Counted from the stretch's first letter, positions 28,427 through 37,799 are shown. The stretch: 61,300 bases of DNA from Lachnospiraceae bacterium UBA3774 (GCA_002369255.1 DFFO01000104.1:1-61300); one strand, 5' to 3'. Program-made: numbers and translations. The notes: a model not told the origin generated them from the sequence alone.

Positions 28427-30566
28427 ACTTTTGAAAAAAATGACCCTTCGTCAAAAAATAGGACAGCTTACGCAATACAATGCGAGGCTGTTTTTGAATG
28501 ACGATTCATATATCACAGGCCCCGACAAAAAGCTGAACCTTTCCGAAGAAGATATCATGCTGACCGGAAGCGTTCTCAATTTTTTCAGCGCGGGCGACAT
28601 GAAAAAAATACAAAAAAAACACCTTGAAAACGACCCTCTCGGCATTCCCGTCATATTTATGCTCGACGTGATACACGGCTACAGAACGATCTATCCGATC
28701 CCGCTGGGGCTGTCGTGCTCGTTTGATCCGGAGCTTGCAAAAAGCTGTGCGTCGATGGCGGCAAAGGAAGCCGCGGCCTCGGGAGTTCAGGTGACTTTTG
28801 CTCCTATGGCTGACTATGTAAGAGACGCGCGCTGGGGACGGATCATGGAAAGCGGCGGCGAAGAACCGCTTTTGAGCGGTATGATGGCGGCCGCGCAAGT
28901 AAGAGGCTTCCAGGGTGAAGACCTGAAAGATAACGAAAAGCTTGCCGCGTGCGTAAAGCATTTTGCGGCATACGGGGCTTCTGAAAGCGGCAGGGATTAT
29001 AATCAGGCTGAATGCTCTGTGCGCGAGCTTTATGATTATTATCTTCCGGCTTATAAAGCCGCGATAGACGCGGGGGCAAAGCTTGTAATGCCGGCTTTTC
29101 AGTCGCTCAACGGAGTCCCCGCCACGATAAATCCGTTCCTGTATAAAGTCCTTCGGGGGGAATGGGGCTTTGACGGCGTTGTGATCAGCGATTATAACGC
29201 AATAGGAGAATTGATAAAACACGGCGTTGCCGAAAATGAAAAAGAAGCTGCTGCAAAGGCTTTTAGCTGCGAGTGCGATATGGAAATGTGCTCGGCAACG
29301 TATATTCATTATCTAGAGGAGCTGATAAACGAAGGAGTTGTTTCCGAAAAACAGCTTGACAAGGCGGTTTATCGGGTTCTTGAATTAAAAAAGGAACTGG
29401 GACTTTTTGAAGATCCCTATCACGGCGCGGATGAAGAAAAAGCAGAAAAGCTGTATCTGTGTGAAGAACATAGAAAGCTTAGCCGCGCGGCGGCGGAAAA
29501 CAGCGCCGTACTGCTGAAAAATGACGGAGTTCTTCCGTTTGATAAAAACATCGGAAGCGTGGCAATCATAGGGCCTTTCGCCGACGAACACGGCATAAAC
29601 GGCTTTTGGAGCTGCGCCGGCAAAAACGAAGATACAGTCACCGTAAGAGAAGGAATAGAAGCGCTCCTCGGCAGAGGAAGAGTGCTATGCGCGAAGGGCT
29701 GCGGCTGTGAGTGGGACGATAAAGACAAAAGCGGTTTTGACGAGGCGGTTGCGCTCGCAAGGCGCGCAGATGCAGTGGTTCCGTGCCTCGGCGAGCCGCA
29801 AAACTACAGCGGAGAGGGAAACTGCCGCACGGATCTAAGACTTCCCGGCGTGCAGGAAGAGCTTGCCGCTCTTATCGCGTCCGCAAATCCCAATACCGCT
29901 GCGGTAATATTTAACGGGCGGCCGCTTGTGCTTTCGGCCATAGACGAATGCATACCGGCCATTCTTGATATGTGGTTTCCCGGTACGGAAGGCGGAAATG
30001 CCGCCGCAAGGCTCCTCTTCGGTCAGGCCAACCCTTGCGCAAAGCTGGCCGTAAGCTTTCCCCGCAGCACGGGTCAGGTACCCGTTTATTACAATCACAC
30101 CATGACTGCAAGGCCGCATTTTACGGAAAAACCGGAGCATAAGGGTTATACTTCGGATTATATTGATTGCGGAAACCTCCCGCTTTACAGTTTCGGGCAC
30201 GGCCTTTCCTATTCCCGTTTCGAATATATTCAAATGACGCTGTCCGGTACGGAATTAAAAGAAGACGGCGCGATTACGGTGAGCGTGAATATAAGAAACG
30301 CGTCGGACATTGACGGAAGCGAGGTCGTATGTCTTTATATGCGTGATCCCGTTGCAAGCGTAGTACGGCCGGTACAGCAGCTTGTTGCGTTTGAAAAAAT
30401 ATCCGTAAAGGCCGGAGAGACTGCCAAAGCGGTACTTGAGGTTACGGGAGAGGCTGTTAAATTTACGGACGGGGAAGGAAACCGTATATTTGAAAAGGGA
30501 GAGATAGTTTTAATGGTTGGCTGCCCCGGGGCGTATCTCCTTAAAGAAAGTATAAAAGCGGTTTAA
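28413..30566 (+). CDS. Glycoside hydrolase family 3 (beta-glucosidase/xylosidase type)
   Basis: A 717-residue cytosolic enzyme. The N-terminal TIM barrel begins TLRQKIGQL, and the nucleophile is Asp260 in GVVISDYNAI. The (alpha/beta)6 domain starts near AAENSAVLLKNDGVLPF, and a fibronectin-III-like C-terminus is present (GSEVVCLYMRDP). Family enzymes remove non-reducing beta-linked glucose, xylose or similar residues. The start is GTG with GGAGG nine bases upstream, inside the end of the previous gene. No signal peptide, consistent with hydrolysis of oligosaccharides after import. Confidence 0.92.
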   Translation: MEITELLKKMTLRQKIGQLTQYNARLFLNDDSYITGPDKKLNLSEEDIMLTGSVLNFFSAGDMKKIQKKHLENDPLGIPVIFMLDVIHGYRTIYPIPLGLSCSFDPELAKSCASMAAKEAAASGVQVTFAPMADYVRDARWGRIMESGGEEPLLSGMMAAAQVRGFQGEDLKDNEKLAACVKHFAAYGASESGRDYNQAECSVRELYDYYLPAYKAAIDAGAKLVMPAFQSLNGVPATINPFLYKVLRGEWGFDGVVISDYNAIGELIKHGVAENEKEAAAKAFSCECDMEMCSATYIHYLEELINEGVVSEKQLDKAVYRVLELKKELGLFEDPYHGADEEKAEKLYLCEEHRKLSRAAAENSAVLLKNDGVLPFDKNIGSVAIIGPFADEHGINGFWSCAGKNEDTVTVREGIEALLGRGRVLCAKGCGCEWDDKDKSGFDEAVALARRADAVVPCLGEPQNYSGEGNCRTDLRLPGVQEELAALIASANPNTAAVIFNGRPLVLSAIDECIPAILDMWFPGTEGGNAAARLLFGQANPCAKLAVSFPRSTGQVPVYYNHTMTARPHFTEKPEHKGYTSDYIDCGNLPLYSFGHGLSYSRFEYIQMTLSGTELKEDGAITVSVNIRNASDIDGSEVVCLYMRDPVASVVRPVQQLVAFEKISVKAGETAKAVLEVTGEAVKFTDGEGNRIFEKGEIVLMVGCPGAYLLKESIKAV

Positions 30567-30577
30567 ACGGAGGCATT

Positions 30578-31942
30578 ATGGATAAAAAAGTAATATCTGT
30601 TCTTGATACGGGAGCGGCCCCTGGCAGCGATATGGATCAGACAAAGGCCTTTCAGGCTGCTCTTGACAAAATATGGCAGCTCGGAGGAGGCGTTGTAGAG
30701 GTTCCTGCAGGCGCTTACCGGATATCGAGCATAAGACTGCGTTCAAACACGACGCTTTTTCTAAGATCCGGAGCGCTGCTTTCAGGCTCCCGCGATCCGG
30801 AAGACTACAATATTACAGAGACGGAAACGCTCGAGCCGCTTGATGAACAATGGCGCACTAAAAAGCTGTGGGAACCCTTTGTAAAGGGTCAAAAACGCTG
30901 CTATGATTTTATGAAGCCGGGCAGCAGGTGGAACAATGCCATGATCCGCGCCATTGGCGCAAAGAATATATCGGTGCGCGCGGAAGAGGGCGCCGTCATC
31001 GACGGACGCGACTGTTATGACGAGCTTGGAGAAGAGCGTTACCGCGGGCCTCACGGGATCAGCGTTCATCATTGCGAAAACGTGTCGTTTTCGGGATATA
31101 CCATAAAAAACACCGGAAACTGGGCGCATTGTATTTTCGACACAAAAGGCATAATGATGGAGCACGTAACCGTTCTTGCCGGTCACGACGGCATACATAT
31201 GACTACCTGCAGCGATATTCATATCAAGGACAGTGAATTTTATACAGGAGATGACTGCATTGCGGGCTTTTCCAACGTAAATACCCTTGTAGAAAACTGC
31301 ATATGCAATACGGCGTGTTCCGGAATGCGTTTCGGAGGAACAAACGCACTGATAAGAAGCTGCCGGTTTTTCGGCCCCGCAAGATACTTTTTCCGTGGAA
31401 GTCTGAGCTTGGAAGAGAAGAAAAACGGCGCGCAGGCGCACATGCCGCACCGCACAAACATGCTTTCGGTATTTACTTATTATGCGGATTTTTCAGTTGA
31501 TATTCCGCTTGAGCCGGGAAACATTCTTTTAAAAGACTGCAGCGTAACGAATGTGGACAGGCTGCTGCATTTTAATTTCTCCGGAAATGAAAGATGGCAG
31601 TCGCACAGGCCGCTCAGATCCATCGCCTTTGAAAATATAGACGCAAAAGGGATAGGAATGCCGCTTACCGCCTATGGAAGCGCGGACGAGCCGCTTTCTT
31701 TGGAAATCAGGGACTGCAGGGTCGGCTTTCGCGAGGAAGTCGGGGAAACAGCGTTTCTTCATACGGCAAATTTTGAAAAGATAGTGCTTGAAAATCTTGC
31801 GATAGATAAAAAATGGGACGCTCCGCTCATCAAAACGTGGACAAAAGGAGGCGAGCTTGTTTTGAAAAACGTAAGCTGCCCCCTTCCCAAAGACGATCAA
31901 ATACTTTTTACGCAGGAACCTTTTGTCTGCAGAGCGTTTTAA
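30578..31942 (+). CDS. GH28-like right-handed beta-helix protein with incomplete active site
   Basis: A 454-residue cytosolic protein resembling polygalacturonases: VLDTGAAPGSDMDQTKAFQAA at the start, the Asp pair D225-D226 in TGDDCIAGF, and repeated beta-helix rungs. Of the four usual GH28 motifs (NTD, DD, GHG, RIK) I find GHD in place of NTD, an intact DD, no His where GHG is expected, and no clear RIK. It may be a divergent hydrolase, epimerase or lyase-like enzyme for imported pectin fragments, or catalytically altered. It is the last operon gene; its TAA interlocks with the stop codon of the opposing gene. Confidence 0.75.
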   Translation: MDKKVISVLDTGAAPGSDMDQTKAFQAALDKIWQLGGGVVEVPAGAYRISSIRLRSNTTLFLRSGALLSGSRDPEDYNITETETLEPLDEQWRTKKLWEPFVKGQKRCYDFMKPGSRWNNAMIRAIGAKNISVRAEEGAVIDGRDCYDELGEERYRGPHGISVHHCENVSFSGYTIKNTGNWAHCIFDTKGIMMEHVTVLAGHDGIHMTTCSDIHIKDSEFYTGDDCIAGFSNVNTLVENCICNTACSGMRFGGTNALIRSCRFFGPARYFFRGSLSLEEKKNGAQAHMPHRTNMLSVFTYYADFSVDIPLEPGNILLKDCSVTNVDRLLHFNFSGNERWQSHRPLRSIAFENIDAKGIGMPLTAYGSADEPLSLEIRDCRVGFREEVGETAFLHTANFEKIVLENLAIDKKWDAPLIKTWTKGGELVLKNVSCPLPKDDQILFTQEPFVCRAF

Positions 31943-33924
31943 TTTCGCTTTTTAACCGAATTATTTATCTCTTTAAGACCTCCGTCGAAAAACGCGGTAT
32001 CCGCGTATCTGCGGAGGTTTTCCAAACGGAAAGCGCACGGCCACGCCGGAAGCCACTGTGAAGGATATTGAGGCTTTACGCCGTAACGCCCCCAACGGGT
32101 ATGAAAATATGCCTCATCCTGAGAACCTGCGGGGCGAAGACGCCCGTTTACGTACATAGTCCCGTCGGAAATTCCCTGACAGGCGGCGCACCACATAGCT
32201 GCGGCCCGTTCTTTCCACTGAATATTCCCCGTCAATTCGTGAAGCTTTAAGAATGAAATGACATCTCGAAGCGCGTACTGGTCAAGCGCCTGATGGGGCG
32301 TGGATACGGAAGTGGATCCGAAAGTATCAAGTCCCATTTGTCCGAGAAGACTGTCCTTGGAAAAATCGACCGTACAATACATTATCCACGTACACAGATA
32401 ATATGCGGTTTTTACTGCGGCGTCCAGATAACGCTTGTTTTTTGTCAGCTCATACAGCGCGAGCGCGGATCTGAGCAGAGGACTTGAAGATTCCTTGTCT
32501 ATGCTGTGTGAATCCAGCGCGCCTGCAGTAGTATATCCGTCGCGCTCCAAAGCTCCGTAATAAAAATCAAACGCCTTTACCGCGCTTTCGAGGTATTTTT
32601 CATCCCCTGTCATTTCATAAGCCTTTGTCATCGGCAGAACAAGAAAACAGCCTACCGTGCCGGCTTTTACAAGTTCGTTTCCTTCATCATCCCACGACTT
32701 TGCATAACAGCCGTCCTCATATTGTCTTTGAACGGCAAAATCACACACGTCAAGGGCGGCTTTCAGATATTCGGGCTTTTTGATCCCTGCTTTTAACAGC
32801 AGATCATAAGCTTCAAAATACATCTCCGCGCCTGTCCCTTCGTTGCAGGCGTCGCAGGCAAGTCTTATCTGTCCGTCCGCAAAACGGCGGAATTTTTTCC
32901 CGGCGCGGTTACGGAATGATTCGTAGGATACTTCTCCGACTTCCCACATATCAGGGACGAAACCTTCCGGAAATTCCATATATCTCCAGTCGTCATAGTC
33001 CACCTGCGCCGATAAGTGTCCTGCGGGAAGCTTGCCAAATTTCAGCCAGGCATCAAGCGTTTCTATACCGATATCCAGCATCTCTTTGTTGCCGGTCTTC
33101 AGATAATCATATATAAATGCGTTTGCCATGGAACCGTTTTGCCCTACCCAGCCCATTTCGTAACGGTGCTCCGTTTTTTTGTACGAAGTGGTGCCAAGGT
33201 GCCATTGCGCGCCTTTTGTAAAGCCCGCAAATCCGTTTTTTTCTCTTTCAAAAAGGTATCTGCAAAACGCGATCGAGAGGCGATAGAGCTCGTCAGCCCG
33301 ATAAGGCGCTTTTAAAGGATGCCCGTAGTAGCGCCACGCGAAATCCAAAAGCCCTGCGTAGCGGTGCTTTGTGCCGTCCGAGGGTATGATCATAAGTATG
33401 GCTTCAAAGTCGCGCCTCGGGGCCATAACGCCCTCAAAAGCGTCCCCCCAGAAATGACGCTGCAGCGTGCGGGGTTTTTCTTCTTCCGGGAAAATGACCG
33501 CATGATGCAGCCCGTCCGGCTCCCTGTAGAGAGAGCAGGCTGTATTTGAATTGGCGTCGGCCATAAGCGCCACGCTTACCAAGGCATTTTCGCTGTAAGT
33601 ACAGGACGGGATCGTAGTGCGGTGCCAGGCAAAGGTCCAGGGCGTTCCGTCGGTATCGCGGTCTCCCAGATATTCCGGATAATTTCCCCAGCCATTGCCG
33701 TTGTAGCTGATGGCCGGTATCATGGTAAAATCCGCTTCGTCCGTAAGGATCGCTTCCATACGCATATGGTCTCTCTCTTCCTTTGCAATGCGGCTCCAGC
33801 GCCAGAAGCCGGGCTCTATTTCTTCAAAGCTGTCGGTGCAGCCCTCGTCGCAGACGATCTTTACTGCGGGCTTTTCGCCGGATAAAAATACTGTTTCGGT
33901 TGCAGTTTGTTTGAAAGATATCAT
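31939..33924 (-). CDS. Cytosolic alpha/alpha-barrel glycosidase-like protein
   Basis: A 661-residue protein without signal peptide. The N-terminal ~200 residues look beta-rich; the rest has repeated helical pairs (YDYLKTGNKEMLDIGIETLD, YELTKNKRYLDAAVKTAYYL), typical of six-hairpin (alpha/alpha)6 glycosidases and lyases. I cannot assign a CAZy family or name catalytic residues. GGAGG lies before ATG 33924. It is divergent from the glycerol-1-phosphate dehydrogenase gene and shares its regulatory region, so it probably supplies a sugar to the pathway at 34114-40135. Confidence 0.65.
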   Translation of the reverse strand: MISFKQTATETVFLSGEKPAVKIVCDEGCTDSFEEIEPGFWRWSRIAKEERDHMRMEAILTDEADFTMIPAISYNGNGWGNYPEYLGDRDTDGTPWTFAWHRTTIPSCTYSENALVSVALMADANSNTACSLYREPDGLHHAVIFPEEEKPRTLQRHFWGDAFEGVMAPRRDFEAILMIIPSDGTKHRYAGLLDFAWRYYGHPLKAPYRADELYRLSIAFCRYLFEREKNGFAGFTKGAQWHLGTTSYKKTEHRYEMGWVGQNGSMANAFIYDYLKTGNKEMLDIGIETLDAWLKFGKLPAGHLSAQVDYDDWRYMEFPEGFVPDMWEVGEVSYESFRNRAGKKFRRFADGQIRLACDACNEGTGAEMYFEAYDLLLKAGIKKPEYLKAALDVCDFAVQRQYEDGCYAKSWDDEGNELVKAGTVGCFLVLPMTKAYEMTGDEKYLESAVKAFDFYYGALERDGYTTAGALDSHSIDKESSSPLLRSALALYELTKNKRYLDAAVKTAYYLCTWIMYCTVDFSKDSLLGQMGLDTFGSTSVSTPHQALDQYALRDVISFLKLHELTGNIQWKERAAAMWCAACQGISDGTMYVNGRLRPAGSQDEAYFHTRWGRYGVKPQYPSQWLPAWPCAFRLENLRRYADTAFFDGGLKEINNSVKKRN

Positions 33925-33984
33925 TATTTCCTCCGAAATTGCTTTATTTAAGCCAATTTTGCCAAAGGTATTGTAACACGGTGA

Positions 33985-34012
33985 CTTTGATTTTTATCGT
34001 GCAAAATCAAAG
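33985..34012. promoter_or_regulatory. Perfect 10-bp inverted repeat, putative AraC/PocR regulator site
   Basis: CTTTGATTTT (33985-33994) and AAAATCAAAG (34003-34012) are exact complements, eight bases apart. They lie about 40 bp upstream of the -35 box of the gene at 34114. The same word AAAATCAAAG occurs upstream of the isomerase gene. Inferred binding site for the regulator encoded at 35391. Confidence 0.6.
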
Positions 34013-34050
34013 AACATTGAGGCAAAATTCATGAAAATCTTCAGGAATTG

Positions 34051-34079
34051 TTGCTGAAAAAGGTTAATAAAATTATTAT
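34051..34079 (+). promoter_or_regulatory. Promoter of the glycerol-1-phosphate dehydrogenase gene
   Basis: TTGCTG (34051-34056), 17 bases, TATTAT (34074-34079). It is followed by AGGAG and a TTG start. Confidence 0.55.
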
Positions 34080-34113
34080 ATAGCAAAGAAACAATCATTG
34101 CAGGAGAAAAAAT

Positions 34114-35394
34114 TTGGAAATCGAAAGACTCTTAAAAGGCGTAAGCTGCAGCTGCGGTAAAAATCATACCTGCGACATCAGGTTTGTCTTCATCGAAGAG
34201 GATGCGGAAAAGCATCTTGAGATGATATGCTCGGATTTTGACAGGCTTTTGCTTGTCGCTGACGAAAATACTTATGCTGCCGCAGGCAGGCAGACTGAAG
34301 ACGCGCTTGCAAAGAAAATCACAAAAAAAGTCATCTTCCCCGGCTGCAAAGTGTTGATTCCGGACGAGAAGGCAGTAAGCAGGGTTGACGGTGAAGCAGA
34401 CGGATGCGGAATGATCGTTGCCATTGGCTCCGGAGTTATCCAGGACCTTTGCAAATATGTTTCTTTCAACCGGAATATTCCATATCTTATCGTTGCTACC
34501 GCGCCTTCAATGGACGGTTACGCTTCCGAAAATGCCGCGATGATCATGAAGGGAATGAAGGTTTCATATACCTGTCATATGCCTTATGCCATTGTAGCGG
34601 ATACTGCCGTTCTTGCAAAAGCTCCGATGGAAATGATACGGGCCGGAGCAGGCGATATTATCGGCAAATACTCCGCCTTAAACGACTGGGAACTCAGCAG
34701 ATGTGTAAACGACGAATACCTTTGCGAATTTGTATACGACGAGACTTATGAGCAGGTAGGAAGAGTGATAGGTCTTATCGACAAAATACTGGTCAGGGAC
34801 AAGGCTGCCGTCGGGGCGCTTATGCAGGCGCTTGTGATCGCAGGTATTATGATCAGCTTTGCCGGAACGTCGCGCCCGGCTTCAGGCAGCGAGCATCATC
34901 TTTCACACTTTTTTGAAATTACCGGACTTGTAAACGGAACAAAGTATTTCCCCCACGGAATAGATGTAGCTTATTCGACCGTAGTTACTGCGGCTATCAG
35001 AAAAAACATCCTGGCAAAGGCTTTTCCCGGGGAAGCGCACTTAGTAGGCAAAGACGAACGCAATAAGCAGATAAAGCGCATTTACGGCACTTCTGCAAAG
35101 GGCTGCATAGAACTTCAGGAAAAAACCGGCAATTATGATCGTGACCGGATGAAAAAATATACCGAAAAAGAAAAAGAGATCAGGGAGATACTTTCTAAAT
35201 GCCCGGATCCCGAAGAGATAAAAACGCTTCTTTCGCGTCTCGGACTTCCGATGGAAGATTTTTATAGTATGTACCCGGCAGGGCATATACGCGACGCGGT
35301 CAGATATGCGAAAGATTTAAAAGACCGGTACACTGTGCTTTGGATGAACTTTGACTTCAACGGCGGACAAGAACCGGAGATCGACAGCCTTTAA
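34114..35394 (+). CDS. sn-glycerol-1-phosphate dehydrogenase family (AraM/EgsA-like)
   Basis: A 426-residue NAD(P)- and metal-dependent dehydrogenase of the iron-alcohol-dehydrogenase-like fold. Signatures are GSGVIQDLCKYVS (nucleotide loop), TAPSMDGYASENAAM, AGAGDIIGKYSALNDWEL, and His ligands in GSEHHLSHFFE and FPHGIDVAYST. Characterised members reduce dihydroxyacetone phosphate to sn-glycerol 1-phosphate; AraM is often found in arabinose loci. Here it sits with an isomerase, kinase and aldolase that would deliver dihydroxyacetone phosphate. The start is TTG with AGGAG seven bases upstream. Confidence 0.85.
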   Translation: MEIERLLKGVSCSCGKNHTCDIRFVFIEEDAEKHLEMICSDFDRLLLVADENTYAAAGRQTEDALAKKITKKVIFPGCKVLIPDEKAVSRVDGEADGCGMIVAIGSGVIQDLCKYVSFNRNIPYLIVATAPSMDGYASENAAMIMKGMKVSYTCHMPYAIVADTAVLAKAPMEMIRAGAGDIIGKYSALNDWELSRCVNDEYLCEFVYDETYEQVGRVIGLIDKILVRDKAAVGALMQALVIAGIMISFAGTSRPASGSEHHLSHFFEITGLVNGTKYFPHGIDVAYSTVVTAAIRKNILAKAFPGEAHLVGKDERNKQIKRIYGTSAKGCIELQEKTGNYDRDRMKKYTEKEKEIREILSKCPDPEEIKTLLSRLGLPMEDFYSMYPAGHIRDAVRYAKDLKDRYTVLWMNFDFNGGQEPEIDSL

Positions 35395-36227
35395 AACCGC
35401 TTTCTGAATTCTCCGGGCGTAACTCCGGTCTCTCTGGTGAATGCGGTTATAAAGTAGTTGTAATCGGAAAATCCGCACAAGGCGGCGACTTTAGCGGTTG
35501 TGAGCGCCGGTGATTCCGCAAAAAGACGTTTTGCTTTTTCTATTCTGATAAAGCGGATATGCTTTGCGATTCCGCTGCCATAGAGACTTTCGGATATTTT
35601 GTACAGCTGGGATTTGCCGATGCCGAGACTCTGACAGATAGAACGGGCGGTCAGCGGCTCGCTGATATGTGTTTCGATATAATCGTCCAGCGTTGCGGCA
35701 AGGTCTTCGTTGGGAAGAGACACGAGCCGATCATACAAAACGTAGTACGAAACCGCCTGAAATATGCGTGAGGCGGACAGGACGTAATCTCTTGTAAAAA
35801 GAGGCCTTTCTCTGCAGGCCGCATCCAGCTCGCTATCGGGGAGCGAAAGCTTTTTGCAGCATTTTGCAACCGCGCGGCAGGCAGCGTCCGAGTCGGGATA
35901 TTCCATGATATTTCCGATGAGCAGATATCCGATATGGATGCTGTGGGAAAACAACGGGGCAACGACTTCGGTAAGACCGGCGTGGCAGCGGTAAACACGC
36001 ATTTCCTGCTGCTTTTTTGCGGCTTCACAGGCCCGGCGGTCGCAGCGCATGCAGGCCTCAAAACCTTCTTTTTTGGTGCGGATGAGCTGACATATCGGCG
36101 GAAGCCTGCGGGGATAAGCGACGAGCTCGTTCATCTCGGTATCGAAAACGGTGATACGGATTTTTGTGATTTTATGGAAATCCTTTAAAAGCAGGGACAG
36201 TTTTTCAATATCAAATGAGGGAACCAT
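35391..36227 (-). CDS. AraC-family regulator with PocR-type sensor domain
   Basis: A 278-residue regulator. Residues 1-150 resemble the PocR ligand-binding domain, with a Cys-rich CMRCDRRACEAAKKQQ stretch and IGYLLIGNIMEYPDS. The last 100 residues are a double helix-turn-helix (ARSICQSLGIGKSQLYK and KVAALCGFSDYNYFITAF). PocR domains sense small hydrocarbon-like ligands such as diols. ATG 36227 is chosen because GGAG lies five bases upstream; the upstream 26 codons to 36305 would cover the promoter. Its stop interlocks with that of the dehydrogenase gene. It likely controls 31939-40135 through AAAATCAAAG words. Confidence 0.85.
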   Translation of the reverse strand: MVPSFDIEKLSLLLKDFHKITKIRITVFDTEMNELVAYPRRLPPICQLIRTKKEGFEACMRCDRRACEAAKKQQEMRVYRCHAGLTEVVAPLFSHSIHIGYLLIGNIMEYPDSDAACRAVAKCCKKLSLPDSELDAACRERPLFTRDYVLSASRIFQAVSYYVLYDRLVSLPNEDLAATLDDYIETHISEPLTARSICQSLGIGKSQLYKISESLYGSGIAKHIRFIRIEKAKRLFAESPALTTAKVAALCGFSDYNYFITAFTRETGVTPGEFRKRF

Positions 36228-36264
36228 TTTTTCTCCATTCAGACATAAACAAAGTGATTGAAAC

Positions 36265-36307
36265 AAAATCAGAGTAAATATTAACATAAGGCAAAACAAA
36301 ATCAAAG
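36265..36307. promoter_or_regulatory. Direct repeat AAAATCA(A/G)AG, putative regulator sites
   Basis: AAAATCAGAG at 36265-36274 and AAAATCAAAG at 36298-36307 have the same orientation and are 33 bp (about three helical turns) apart. They lie between the divergent regulator and isomerase genes and match the site at 34003-34012. AraC proteins usually bind direct repeats. The rest of 36228-36395 holds a short inverted repeat AACCGT/ACGGTT (36340-36363) and GGAGG. Confidence 0.55.
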
Positions 36308-36395
36308 CGATTTTTTATACAAAAACAGACAAAAAAACTAACCGTCAAGACAGAAAAACGGTTGAATCAAATAATTATTGTTCGGAGGAATAAAA

Positions 36396-37799
36396 ATGAA
36401 TAAAAAAATGACTTTTGCGCTTGCTTTCTGCAACCGCGGCTTTATGCCGGGCGAGCTCATCTACGGGGCCAGAGACGATATGGTCAAGGCGGTCACAGCG
36501 GCCGGCTATGATTATATAATGATGGACGCGGACGCCACGAGGTACGGAGGCATCGAGACCCGCGATGAGGGACTCTTATATGCAAAGTGGCTCAAATCCC
36601 ATGAAGGCGAGTATGACGGAGTGATCTTTTCAATGCCTATCTTTGCGGACGAAAACGGTGCGATAACAGCCCTTCAGGACGCGGGCGTACCCATCCTGAT
36701 GCAGGCTTATCCTGACGAGATAGGAAAAATGGACTTTGCCCACAGGCGCGACGCCTACTGCGGAAAATTCTCCGTTACGGACGTCTTTACGCAATACGGA
36801 GTTCCTTTTACCGTAATGAAGCCGCACGTGGTTCATCCGCTCAGCGACGCGTTCCGGGAAAACCTGAGAGATTTTGCGGCTATCTGCCGCGTGGTCGGAG
36901 GAATGAAACGCTTCAACCTCGGCTGCATAGGCGCTCGCACGACGGCGTTTAAAACAGTGCGTTTTGATGAGATCGCTCTTCAGAAATACGGGATCAACGT
37001 AGAAAGCTTCGATCTTTCTGAAGTCTTTGACAAGATCGCGGCAAAGAAGGACGACGACGAGAAGGTCATAGCGAAGATCGACAGGCTGAAGGATTATACC
37101 GATTTTTCGGGAGTTCCCGAGAAAAATATGCTCAATCTCGGAAAACTTGCCGTAGTAATTGACGAATATATTGACGAATATCATCTTGACGCGCTTGCGC
37201 TTCGCTGCTGGAACGAAATGGAAAGCCATCTTCGCATCTGCCCCTGCGTAATCCTGAGTGAGCTGAATGACCGTGGCATCGTTGCGTCATGCGAGATCGA
37301 CATTTGTTCAGCCGTGAGCATGAGAGCGATGAGCCTTGCCACCTGTGGGGCTACGGCTGTTCTGGACTGGAACAACAACTATGGAGATGACGAGGACAAG
37401 GTCATCCTGTTCCATTGCGGCCCTGTGGCTCAGTCACTGATGACCTGCAAAGGCACCGTCACAAATCACAAGATGTTTGACAAGACGGATCCCGGCTCGG
37501 GCTGGGGCTGCAACGAGGGTCGTATAAAGCCCATGGATATTACCATTTCCAACTGCCAGACAAAGGACGGAAAGATCATTATTTATTCGTCTGAAGCACG
37601 TTTCACCGATGACGTTATAGAGGACGGCTTCTTCGGATGCGGCGGCGTAGCACAGGTTCCGGATCTGCAAAACAAGCTGATAAAGCTTGCCCGCGGCGGA
37701 TTTAAACACCATACTGCCGTTGCACAGGGGCATATTAAAGAGATATTAAAAGAAGCGTTTACTACTTATCTGCATTATGACTGGGTGGAAATAGACTGA
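36396..37799 (+). CDS. L-fucose/L-arabinose isomerase-family protein
   Basis: A 467-residue protein of the FucI/AraA fold. Metal and catalytic residues are plausible in ALRCWNEMES (Glu), VLDWNNNYGDDEDKV (Asp) and LFHCGPVA (His). Family enzymes interconvert aldoses and ketoses with Mn2+. It is shorter than E. coli FucI (about 590 residues) and comparable to AraA. It begins an isomerase-kinase-aldolase run, the logic used for fucose, rhamnose and arabinose. ATG 36396 follows GGAGG; an ATG at 36378 lacks one. The substrate is not determined. Confidence 0.78.
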   Translation: MNKKMTFALAFCNRGFMPGELIYGARDDMVKAVTAAGYDYIMMDADATRYGGIETRDEGLLYAKWLKSHEGEYDGVIFSMPIFADENGAITALQDAGVPILMQAYPDEIGKMDFAHRRDAYCGKFSVTDVFTQYGVPFTVMKPHVVHPLSDAFRENLRDFAAICRVVGGMKRFNLGCIGARTTAFKTVRFDEIALQKYGINVESFDLSEVFDKIAAKKDDDEKVIAKIDRLKDYTDFSGVPEKNMLNLGKLAVVIDEYIDEYHLDALALRCWNEMESHLRICPCVILSELNDRGIVASCEIDICSAVSMRAMSLATCGATAVLDWNNNYGDDEDKVILFHCGPVAQSLMTCKGTVTNHKMFDKTDPGSGWGCNEGRIKPMDITISNCQTKDGKIIIYSSEARFTDDVIEDGFFGCGGVAQVPDLQNKLIKLARGGFKHHTAVAQGHIKEILKEAFTTYLHYDWVEID

